A program made the position numbers and the translations under genes. DNA of 64,000 nt from Pseudomonadota bacterium (lineage in GTDB: Bacteria > Pseudomonadota > Alphaproteobacteria > Sphingomonadales > Sphingomonadaceae), in NCBI GenBank assembly GCA_023458055.1, contig JAEXAW010000016.1:1-64000 (forward strand), in the 5' to 3' direction. Below the pieces are notes generated by a model that was given only the letters and a program-made list of their open reading frames with translations, searched no databases and was not told the origin of the DNA. Positions 40,141 to 47,429 of the stretch are shown one piece after another. Positions within the stretch are counted from its first letter, which is position 1. Each line of letters starts with the position of its first letter.

Positions 40141-41301
40141 TTAAGCGCCTGGCAAATCCAGGATGCGCTTGGCGATGACATTGAGCATGACCTCGCTGGT
40201 CCCGCCCTCGATCGAATTGGCCTTGGTCCTGAGCCATCCGCGCGGCAACGCGCCCCCGTTGCTGGCTTCGCTTTCCCACTCGAGCGCATTGGCGCCGCCT
40301 GCGGCCATCATCAGTTCATGACGATGCTTGTTAAGCTCAGTGCCGGCATATTTCATCATATTCGGCATCGCCGGATGACCCTTGCCCGCTTTCATTTCGT
40401 CGACGAATTTTTCCATCATCGCGGAAAAAGCAATGGCATCGACATCGGCTGCAGCGATTTCGGCGCGCAGGATCGGATTGTCCTTGAGGACGTCCTTATA
40501 GTTTCCGCCGAGCGTACCACCGCGATCGCCGCCGCCGGTCGCGGAGATCATCTCGCGTTCGTGGCCGAGCAGATATTTGGCAACGTCCCAGCCGCGATTG
40601 ATTTCGCCGACTACCTGATCTTTCGGAACCTTCACATTATCAAAGAAGGTTTCGCAGAACGGGCTGCTTCCCGAAATGAGAAGGATCGGCTTGGTCGAAA
40701 CGCCGGGCGTTGTCATATCGAACAACAGGAAGCTGATGCCCTGATATTTGTTGGTCTTGTCGGTGCGAACGAGGCAGAAAATCCAGTCGGCCTTATCGGC
40801 ATAGCTGGTCCAAATCTTCTGGCCATTGACGATCCAATGGTCGCCCTTGTCCTCGCCATAGGTTTGCAGGGATACAAGGTCGGAGCCCGAGCCCGGTTCC
40901 GAATAGCCCTGACACCAGCGGATTTCGCCACGAGCGATCTGGTTGAGGTAGTGAACCTTTTGCTCTTCGGTCCCGAATTTCAGCAAAGCCGGGCCAAGCA
41001 TCCAGATACCGAAGCTCAGCAAGGGCGCGCGCGCGTTAATGCGCTGCATTTCCTGCTTGAGGATTTTGGCCTCGGCGGGCGAGAGTCCGGCGCCGCCATA
41101 GGCTTTGGGCCATTCCGGAACGGTGTAGCCCTTGGCCACACAGGTTTCGAACCAACGCTTTTGCGCGTCATTTTTGAAAGTTGCGTTGCGGCCGCCCCAA
41201 TAGGCATCCGATTCGTCGCGCATCGGTTCGCGCATTTCCGGCGGGCAATTTTCTTCCAGCCAGCTGCGCGTCTCGGCGCGAAATTGTTCAAGCTCGCTCA
41301 T
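40141..41301 (-). CDS. Acyl-CoA dehydrogenase family protein
   Basis: The 386-residue enzyme has the FAD/substrate motif IRWCQGYSEPGSGSDLVSLQT, HWIVNGQKIWTSYADKADWIF and the C-terminal SIEGGTSEVMLNVIAKRIL. The start MSELEQFRAETRSW (41301) follows AAGGAGAAGG; the frame opens earlier at 41388. Its size and adjacency to a second, degenerate ACAD suggest one subunit of an alpha2beta2 enzyme of the FadE28/29 or ChsE1/2 kind. The substrate may be a bulky acyl-CoA. It is the first gene of the minus-strand operon and divergent from the ACAD at 41667. Confidence 0.9.
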   Translation of the reverse strand: MSELEQFRAETRSWLEENCPPEMREPMRDESDAYWGGRNATFKNDAQKRWFETCVAKGYTVPEWPKAYGGAGLSPAEAKILKQEMQRINARAPLLSFGIWMLGPALLKFGTEEQKVHYLNQIARGEIRWCQGYSEPGSGSDLVSLQTYGEDKGDHWIVNGQKIWTSYADKADWIFCLVRTDKTNKYQGISFLLFDMTTPGVSTKPILLISGSSPFCETFFDNVKVPKDQVVGEINRGWDVAKYLLGHEREMISATGGGDRGGTLGGNYKDVLKDNPILRAEIAAADVDAIAFSAMMEKFVDEMKAGKGHPAMPNMMKYAGTELNKHRHELMMAAGGANALEWESEASNGGALPRGWLRTKANSIEGGTSEVMLNVIAKRILDLPGA

Positions 41302-41666
41302 TGGGCGTCCTTCTCCTTGCCAAAATTCCTGGGTCTGAATTCGGGTCTCTGTTGGGCCATCATCGCGCGGAGACTCGCTTGGATGCAAGCCCTTTCACGA
41401 CAATGTCCCTTCTCGCCACACCAAAGTTTCGATTCGCAACTTATGCCTGACTAAACCAGACACGCAAGCATGTTGCGGTGACGCCCCTTTTCCGTAGCGG
41501 CGTTCAGATGTGGCTTGCGCCTTCCGCGCAATTTATTGAGGAAAGGGGTGGAAAAGGCGAGCCGAAGGTGCCAACCTTACGCAAACGGAAACCGCTGCCT
41601 GCGCACCTGATCGACTCGGGTAGAAGGAATCTGTCTGGCACGCGAACCACATAGGAGACTCACATT
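41302..41666. other. Divergent promoter region, no gene
   Basis: The 365-bp space separates two divergent acyl-CoA dehydrogenase genes. I see an inverted repeat CGCAAC/GTTGCG (41435-41440 and 41472-41477) spaced by 31 bases, which could be an operator, but no clear promoter match. A 48-codon open frame at 41508-41654 has no ribosome site and is not called. Confidence 0.45.
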
Positions 41667-42953
41667 ATGGATTTCGATCTCACCGAACGCCAAACCTATT
41701 GGCGTGACCGCGTCCGCCAGTTTATCGATGCTCATGTACGCCCTAACGATCATGTTTATCATGAGCAGCAGGCGGAAGGCGGGCGCTGGAAGGTGCTCCC
41801 GATCGTCGAGGAGATGAAAGCCAAGGCCAAGGCTGAAGGCATTTGGAACCTGTTCATGCCGCCCTCTTCGGGCCGCCCGCATGTCGATGACAGCGTCGCG
41901 TTTGAAGGCCCCGGTCTCAGCAATCTTGAATATGCCCTCTGCGCCGAAGAAATGGGGCGGTTTGAATGGGGCAGCGAAGTGTTCAACTGCTCCGCCCCTG
42001 ATACCGGCAATATGGAAGTGTTCATGCGCTACGGCACAGCGGCGCAAAAGCAGAAGTGGATGGTGCCGCTGATGAACGGCGAAATCCGTTCGGCCTTCCT
42101 GATGACCGAACCCGCCGTTGCCTCGTCCGATGCGACCAATATCGAATGTCGGATCGAACGCGACGGTGACGATTATGTCATCAACGGCACCAAATGGTGG
42201 TCATCGGGCGCGGGCGATCCGCGCTGCGCCGTCACCATCCTCATGGGCAAGACCGATTTTGAAGCCAAGAAACACCAGCAGCAATCGATGGTGCTCGTGC
42301 CGATGGACGCAAAGGGCCTCACCGTAAAACGCCACCTCAGCGTGTTCGGCTATGACGATGCGCCGCATGGCCATATGGAAGTGCAGTTGAAAGACGTCCG
42401 CGTCAATGCGGAAGAAGCGATGTTGCTCGGCGAAGGGCGCGGTTTTGAGATTGCGCAAGGGCGTTTGGGTCCGGGCCGCATTCACCACTGCATGCGCACC
42501 ATTGGTGCCGCCGAACATGCGCTCGAAGCGATGGCCAAGCGGCTCCTGTCACGCGTCGCTTTTGGCAAGCGCATCGCGGACCATAGCGTTTGGGAACAGC
42601 GCGTAGCCGAAGCGCGGATCGAGATCGAGATGACCCGTCTGCTCTGCCTCAAGGCCGCCGATATGATGGACAAGGTCGGCAACAAGATTGCCCAGAATGA
42701 AATCGCGATGATCAAGGTGCAGGCCCCGCGCATGGCGCTTCAGATCATCGACGATGCCATTCAGGCGCATGGCGGCGCAGGCGTATGTCAGGATTTCGGT
42801 CTTGCCAAGGCCTATGCCGGCATCCGCACGTTGCGCCTCGCAGACGGGCCGGACGAAGTCCACTGCCGCTCGATCGCACGGATGGAATTCGGCAAATATG
42901 GCGACGTTGCGCCAAAGACGCCGTCGTCGGGCGACATGGGCGTGGCGCGGTAA
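41667..42953 (+). CDS. ACAD10/ACAD11-like acyl-CoA dehydrogenase
   Basis: The 428-residue ACAD-fold protein has the FAD/substrate region RSAFLMTEPAVASSDATNI, GDDYVINGTKWWSSGAG and the C-terminal HGGAGVCQDFGLAKAYAGIR followed by LADGPDEVHCRSIARMEF. The loop that normally carries the YEGT catalytic Glu reads ADGPDE, as in ACAD10, ACAD11 and LvaC-type proteins. Those enzymes work with an APH-like kinase on 4-hydroxyacyl-CoA esters. A matching kinase is encoded two genes downstream. AGGAG lies 10 bases before the ATG. Confidence 0.88.
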   Translation: MDFDLTERQTYWRDRVRQFIDAHVRPNDHVYHEQQAEGGRWKVLPIVEEMKAKAKAEGIWNLFMPPSSGRPHVDDSVAFEGPGLSNLEYALCAEEMGRFEWGSEVFNCSAPDTGNMEVFMRYGTAAQKQKWMVPLMNGEIRSAFLMTEPAVASSDATNIECRIERDGDDYVINGTKWWSSGAGDPRCAVTILMGKTDFEAKKHQQQSMVLVPMDAKGLTVKRHLSVFGYDDAPHGHMEVQLKDVRVNAEEAMLLGEGRGFEIAQGRLGPGRIHHCMRTIGAAEHALEAMAKRLLSRVAFGKRIADHSVWEQRVAEARIEIEMTRLLCLKAADMMDKVGNKIAQNEIAMIKVQAPRMALQIIDDAIQAHGGAGVCQDFGLAKAYAGIRTLRLADGPDEVHCRSIARMEFGKYGDVAPKTPSSGDMGVAR

Positions 42954-42964
42954 GTTTATACCTT

Positions 42965-43055
42965 CGTCATTCCCGCGAAGGCGGGAATCCATCACCGGAC
43001 GGTTGCGCAAATTCGACGGTCAGGAGATGAATCCCCGGCCAAGCCGGGGATGACG
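42965..43055. repeat. REP-like palindromic repeat
   Basis: Two hairpins, one from about 42970 (TTCCCGC/GCGGGAA) and one in 43032-43050 (ATCCCCGGC/GCCGGGGAT), are bounded by cgtcat and atgacg. The left half is nearly identical to 5202-5240, so this is a dispersed element. It sits in the 133-bp gap between the ACAD and Zn-alcohol dehydrogenase genes. Confidence 0.7.
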
Positions 43056-43086
43056 AAAATGAAAATATGGCATTGAGAGGATCAAG

Positions 43087-44172
43087 ATGAAAGCCGCCGT
43101 CCTTAACGAAGCCGGAAAGCCGCTCGCAATCGAGGACCTTGTCATCGACAAGCCCGGTCCGCATGAGGTGCTGATCCGCACGGCGGCTTGCGGGCTGTGC
43201 CATAGCGATCTTCATTTCATCGACGGTGCCTATCCCCATCCGCTACCTTGTGTCCCCGGCCATGAAGCGGCGGGAATTGTCGAGGCGGTGGGATCGGAAG
43301 TGCGCACGGTTAAGGTCGGCGACGCGGTCGTGACGTGTCTTTCCGCCTTTTGCGGCCATTGCGAATTCTGCGTCACCGGGCGGATGAGTCTGTGTCAGGG
43401 TGGAGAAACTCGCCGCCCGCAAGGGGCCCCTGCGCGCATCAGCCGCACGGACGGATCGCCGGTCAATCAGATGCTCAACCTGTCGGCATTTGCCGAACAG
43501 ATGCTGGTGCATGAACATGCCTGCGTCGCGATTGACCCCGAAATGCCGCTGGACCGCGCGGCGGTGATCGGCTGTGCGGTGACAACGGGGGCGGGCACCA
43601 TCTTCAATGCCTGCAAGCTAACGCCGGGAGAAACGGTGGTGGTGGTCGGGTGCGGCGGGGTGGGTCTTGCCACCATCAACGCGGCTAAAATTGCCGGGGC
43701 AGGGCGCATCATCGCCGCTGATCCCATCCCCGAAAAGCGTGAGCTTGCGAAAAAATTGGGCGCGACCGATACGCTGGACGCACTCGCCGATGATGCCGCC
43801 AAGCAGATTGTCGAAATGACCAAGGGCGGCGTTGACCATGCGATTGAAGCGGTAGGTCGTGCGGCATCAGCCAATCTCGCGGTCGCATCGCTGCGACGGG
43901 GCGGCACAGCGACGATCCTTGGTATGCAGCCGCTCAACGAAAAGGTTGGTCTTTCTGCGCTCGATCTTTTGTCCGGCAAGAAATTGCAGGGTGCGTTCAT
44001 GGGCGCCAACCGCTTTCCGGTCGATATTCCGCGCCTTGTCGATTTTTATCTGCGCGGCCTGCTTGATCTCGACAGCATTGTCGCTGAAACAATCCCGCTT
44101 GAGGCCGTCAATGACGGCTTTGAAAAAATGAAAAAGGGTGATGCCGCCCGCAGTGTGATTGTGTTCGGGTGA
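43087..44172 (+). CDS. Zinc-dependent alcohol dehydrogenase (MDR family)
   Basis: The 361-residue medium-chain dehydrogenase has catalytic zinc ligands Cys38 and His59-Glu60 (GLCHSD, PGHEAAG). The structural zinc cysteines are 89, 92, 95 and 103 (CGHCEFC...SLC). The NAD-binding segment is VVVVGCGGVGLATINAAKIAGAG. It should oxidise an alcohol to the aldehyde or ketone. GAGGATCAAG precedes the ATG. The kinase gene begins about 16 bp after its stop, so they are co-transcribed. Substrate is not evident; hydroxyacyl or hydroxyacid substrates are suggested by context. Confidence 0.92.
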   Translation: MKAAVLNEAGKPLAIEDLVIDKPGPHEVLIRTAACGLCHSDLHFIDGAYPHPLPCVPGHEAAGIVEAVGSEVRTVKVGDAVVTCLSAFCGHCEFCVTGRMSLCQGGETRRPQGAPARISRTDGSPVNQMLNLSAFAEQMLVHEHACVAIDPEMPLDRAAVIGCAVTTGAGTIFNACKLTPGETVVVVGCGGVGLATINAAKIAGAGRIIAADPIPEKRELAKKLGATDTLDALADDAAKQIVEMTKGGVDHAIEAVGRAASANLAVASLRRGGTATILGMQPLNEKVGLSALDLLSGKKLQGAFMGANRFPVDIPRLVDFYLRGLLDLDSIVAETIPLEAVNDGFEKMKKGDAARSVIVFG

Positions 44173-44187
44173 GGAGTGACCACTACA

Positions 44188-45222
44188 ATGACTGACCCCA
44201 ATGCCCTTGATGTCGCCGCGCTCACCCGCTGGATGGAATCGCATGTTGCGGGCTTTGAAGGGCCGCTCAGCTACACCAAATTTGCCGGTGGTCAGTCCAA
44301 CCCGACCTATCGTGTTGACGCGGCGAGCGGTTCCTATGTGTTGCGGCGCAAACCATTCGGGCCGTTACTTCCGTCCGCGCATGCGGTGGACCGCGAATAT
44401 AAGGTGATTGCGGGTCTCCATCCCACCGGCTTTCCGGTCGCCAAGCCCTATGGCCTGTGCGAAGATGACAGCGTCATCGGGGCAGCGTTCTACATTATGG
44501 AAATGGTCGAAGGGCGCACCTTTTGGAATGGTGCGGTGCCCGAAGCCAAGGATGCCGCCGACCGCACCGCCATCTATAATGCGATGCTGGACACGCTCGC
44601 CGATCTTCACAAGGTCGACTATGAGGCGGCCGGCCTTGGCGATTATGGCAAGCCGGGCAATTTTTTCGAACGGCAAGTCGGGCGCTGGACCAAGCAATAT
44701 CGCGGCGCGCAAACCGATGATCTCCCCGCAATGGAAAAGCTCATTGCCTATCTGCCGACCTCGCTTCCCGAACAGAAGCGCACGGCCATTGTGCATGGCG
44801 ATTATCGTATCGACAATATGATCTTCCACGCCAGCGAACCCCGCGTGCTGGCCGTGCTCGACTGGGAATTGTCAACGCTGGGCGATCCGATGGCGGACCT
44901 TGCCTATCTGATGATGAACTGGGTGACGCCTGCCGACGGGCGCTCGGGTCTGTCCGGCCTTGATTTTGACGCGCTCGGCATTCCGCAGATGCAAACCATG
45001 ATCGAACGCTATGCAGCGCGCACCGGCCTCGACGACGTCCCCGACATGAACTGGTATTTCGCTTTCAATCTGTTCCGGCTGGCGGGGATTGTGCAGGGCA
45101 TCAAAAAGCGGGTGATTGACGGCAACGCGTCTAACGAAAAGGCAGCGGAGATGGCGAAGAAAGTCCCCTTCCTCGCGGATACCGCTTGGCATTTTGCGCG
45201 CGAGGCCGGAGCAACAGAATAA
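44188..45222 (+). CDS. APH-type phosphotransferase of the ACAD10/11 kinase class
   Basis: The 344-residue kinase-fold protein has the glycine-rich loop FAGGQSNPTYRV, Lys-containing VLRRKP, the catalytic HGDYRIDNMIF (His203-Gly-Asp205, Asn210) and the metal-binding VLDWELSTLGDP (Asp225). These match the aminoglycoside-phosphotransferase-like kinase domain fused to ACAD10/ACAD11 and the separate kinase LvaA, which phosphorylates 4-hydroxyacyl-CoA. I prefer the ATG at 44188, 11 bases from GGAG; a GTG at 44176 is also in frame. A neighbouring ACAD10/11-like gene supports this role over antibiotic modification. Confidence 0.87.
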   Translation: MTDPNALDVAALTRWMESHVAGFEGPLSYTKFAGGQSNPTYRVDAASGSYVLRRKPFGPLLPSAHAVDREYKVIAGLHPTGFPVAKPYGLCEDDSVIGAAFYIMEMVEGRTFWNGAVPEAKDAADRTAIYNAMLDTLADLHKVDYEAAGLGDYGKPGNFFERQVGRWTKQYRGAQTDDLPAMEKLIAYLPTSLPEQKRTAIVHGDYRIDNMIFHASEPRVLAVLDWELSTLGDPMADLAYLMMNWVTPADGRSGLSGLDFDALGIPQMQTMIERYAARTGLDDVPDMNWYFAFNLFRLAGIVQGIKKRVIDGNASNEKAAEMAKKVPFLADTAWHFAREAGATE

Positions 45223-45234
45223 GGAAAAGAAAAT

Positions 45235-46026
45235 ATGGGTCAGGATCTTGAAGGACGCGTTGCGATTGTCACCGGAGCAGGAAGCGGCATTGGTCGGGCA
45301 ACCTCGCTGCTTTATGCGCAAAATGGTGCGACCGTCATCGCGGCGGACGTAACCGAAGGCGCCGCCGAGACCGCGCAGATGGGGGCTAATATTTTTTCCG
45401 CCCATTGCGATGCGGGGAGCGAAGAGCAAGTGCAAGCGCTGGTCGAAGAGACGCTGGAACGGCATGGCCGGCTTGATGTCTTTTACGCCAATGCCGGTGT
45501 TTCGGGCGGCGCGCCGGGGATTTTCGAACAGACGGCGGAAGATTGGGCGGAAATTTTGCGCATCAACCTGATCGGCCCCTTCCTCGCGATCAAATATGCG
45601 GGCAAGCCGATGGCCGAAGCCGGCAAGGGCAGCATCATCTGCACTGCGAGCGTTGCGGGTCTGCGTTCAGGCGCAGGCGGTCCCGCTTATTCGGCATCGA
45701 AAGCGGGTGTGATCAATCTGGTCCGCGTCGGCGCGCAGCAGATGGCGGGGCGCAATGTGCGCGTCAACGCAATCTGCCCCGGCCTGATCGAAACCGGGAT
45801 GACGCAGCTTATTTACGACCGCGTGCGCGAAAGGGGGAAAGAGGAGCTGATCGGCCAGTTGAACCCGTTGCGGCGTGGCGGGGTGCCGAACGAGATTGCC
45901 GAGGCCGCACTGTTTTTGGCGTCGGACCGCTCCTCTTATGTCAACGGCCATGCGCTGGTGGTTGATGGCGGGCTCACCAGCTCGCACCCGTTCAGCCGAC
46001 AGGATTTCGGGAAAACGGCGGTATGA
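45235..46026 (+). CDS. SDR family NAD(P)-dependent oxidoreductase
   Basis: The 263-residue classical SDR has VTGAGSGIGRATSLLYA, VFYANAGVSGG, catalytic Ser in CTASVAGLRSGAGGPAY and YSASK, and the C-terminal YVNGHALVVDGG. Cofactor preference looks like NAD because an acidic residue (AADVTEG) ends the second strand. AAGGAAAAG lies upstream. It follows the kinase gene by 12 bp. In the lva pathway an SDR reduces the 4-oxoacyl-CoA to 4-hydroxyacyl-CoA, which offers one possible role; oxidation of the reverse kind is equally possible. Confidence 0.88.
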   Translation: MGQDLEGRVAIVTGAGSGIGRATSLLYAQNGATVIAADVTEGAAETAQMGANIFSAHCDAGSEEQVQALVEETLERHGRLDVFYANAGVSGGAPGIFEQTAEDWAEILRINLIGPFLAIKYAGKPMAEAGKGSIICTASVAGLRSGAGGPAYSASKAGVINLVRVGAQQMAGRNVRVNAICPGLIETGMTQLIYDRVRERGKEELIGQLNPLRRGGVPNEIAEAALFLASDRSSYVNGHALVVDGGLTSSHPFSRQDFGKTAV

Positions 46027-46087
46027 CACTCGGATTCTACGCTAACGTCTCTCGACTTCGCTCGAGCCGAACGGAGGCTGGCGACGC

Positions 46088-47317
46088 ATGACTAAACTTA
46101 TCCCCTCAAACCCGTCCGAACTCGGCTTCGACGCCGCACGACTTGATCGTATCCCGGCGCATCTCAAGACCAAATATCTTGATACCGGACGTCTGCCGCA
46201 TACCGCGCTCCTTATCAGCCGGGGGGATGAAATTGCGCATCTTTCGGTGCAGGGCGAAGCCCGTCCCGGAGAGACACTCAAAGAGGACGCGATCTTCCGC
46301 ATCGCGTCAATGACCAAGCCGATCACTTCGGTTGCCTTCATGCAACTGGTCGAAGAAGGCAAACTTGCGCTCAGCGACCCGGTCACGAACATCATTCCGG
46401 AATGGAAGGACCTCGGCGTGTTTGTCGCAGGCGGCGGCAACGTCCCGTTCGTTTCGCGGCCTGTCACGGAACCGATGCGGATGGTTGATCTGTTGCGCCA
46501 CACGGCTGGGCTGACTTACGGGTTTCAGGAGCGCACGGTGATTGACGCGGCTTATCGCGCGCGCAAGTTGGAAGCCTTCAGCGGCCCTGACCTTGAAGAA
46601 TTCATCAAGATATTGGCGACGATCCCGCTGCAATTTGATCCCGGCTCAAGCTGGAATTATTCGATTGCCACGGATGTTTTGGGTGCAATCCTCCAGCGCG
46701 TTGATGATAAACCGCTTGATGAGATTATCGCCGACCGCATCACCCGTCCGCTCGGCATGGACGACAGCTATTTCGAAGTGCCCAAGGCCAAGGCGCATCG
46801 CCTTCCCGATTGCTATGCGTTCGATCCCAAGGCCAAGATGAAACTGTTCGATCCCGGCGGCGAGAAAAGCGCGTGGGCGAGGAAACCCAACCAGCTTTCG
46901 GGTGGCGGAGGCATGGCCTCGACGCTCTATGATTATCACCGCTTCTGCCGGATGCTGCTCAACGAAGGCGAGCTCGATGGCGCGCGTATCCTCGCGCCCA
47001 AGACGCTGGCGATGATGACCGCGAACCACCTCCCGGGCGGCGTGGACCTCGCAACCATGTCCACCGCGCTCTTTTCGGAAAGCGAAAATGCCGGGATCGG
47101 TTTCGGGCTTGGCTTTGCGACGACGATGGACCCGGACAAGGCGATGCTGAATTGTTCGCCCGGCGATTATTATTGGGGCGGCATGTTCTCGACCGCCTTC
47201 TTTGTCGATCCGCTCGAAGATATTATCATGATTTTCATGACGCAGTTGATGCCATCCTCGACCTATCCGGTCCGGCGCGAGATCAAGACGATGCTCTATG
47301 CCGCGTTGATGGAGTAA
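46088..47317 (+). CDS. Serine hydrolase, beta-lactamase/family VIII esterase type
   Basis: The 409-residue protein has the beta-lactamase-class C fold of EstB-like esterases: SMTK (Ser-X-X-Lys) in FRIASMTKPITSVAFMQLVE, the Tyr in SSWNYSIATDVLGAIL and the C-terminal WGG in YYWGGMFSTAFFVDP. No signal peptide is seen, so it is probably cytoplasmic. Family VIII enzymes hydrolyse short esters and sometimes lactones. It is the last gene before a terminator, 61 bp after the SDR. In this cluster it may open a lactone or ester to the free hydroxyacid. Confidence 0.87.
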   Translation: MTKLIPSNPSELGFDAARLDRIPAHLKTKYLDTGRLPHTALLISRGDEIAHLSVQGEARPGETLKEDAIFRIASMTKPITSVAFMQLVEEGKLALSDPVTNIIPEWKDLGVFVAGGGNVPFVSRPVTEPMRMVDLLRHTAGLTYGFQERTVIDAAYRARKLEAFSGPDLEEFIKILATIPLQFDPGSSWNYSIATDVLGAILQRVDDKPLDEIIADRITRPLGMDDSYFEVPKAKAHRLPDCYAFDPKAKMKLFDPGGEKSAWARKPNQLSGGGGMASTLYDYHRFCRMLLNEGELDGARILAPKTLAMMTANHLPGGVDLATMSTALFSESENAGIGFGLGFATTMDPDKAMLNCSPGDYYWGGMFSTAFFVDPLEDIIMIFMTQLMPSSTYPVRREIKTMLYAALME

Positions 47318-47327
47318 CCACATTCCC

Positions 47328-47406
47328 CTCCCGCTTGCGGGATGGGTTAGGGGCGGGATTGTCCCGTCCCTTTTTGCCAACCCCCGACCCCTTCCCCAAG
47401 CGGGAG
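47328..47406 (+). terminator. Terminator inside a palindromic repeat, upstream of the fadJ-like gene
   Basis: A 9-bp stem GGGGCGGGA/TCCCGTCCC (47350-47358 with 47362-47370, one G:U pair) with a 3-base loop is followed by TTTTT (47371-47375), a good intrinsic terminator for the esterase gene. It is nested in a larger inverted repeat with 10-bp arms CTCCCGCTTG/CAAGCGGGAG (47328-47337, 47397-47406). The FadB/J-like gene 23 bp further on may therefore have its own promoter. Confidence 0.65.
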
Positions 47407-47429
47407 GCGAGTATAAGGAGCCAATTTAA

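Noticed and set aside
41508..41654. 48-codon open frame in the divergent ACAD promoter region
   Set aside because: No ribosome site and Arg/Lys/Pro-rich random-looking sequence; more likely part of the regulatory region.
44188..45222. Aminoglycoside resistance gene
   Set aside because: Although the fold is APH-like, the HGDYRIDN/VLDWE context and the ACAD10/11-like neighbour point to a metabolic kinase.
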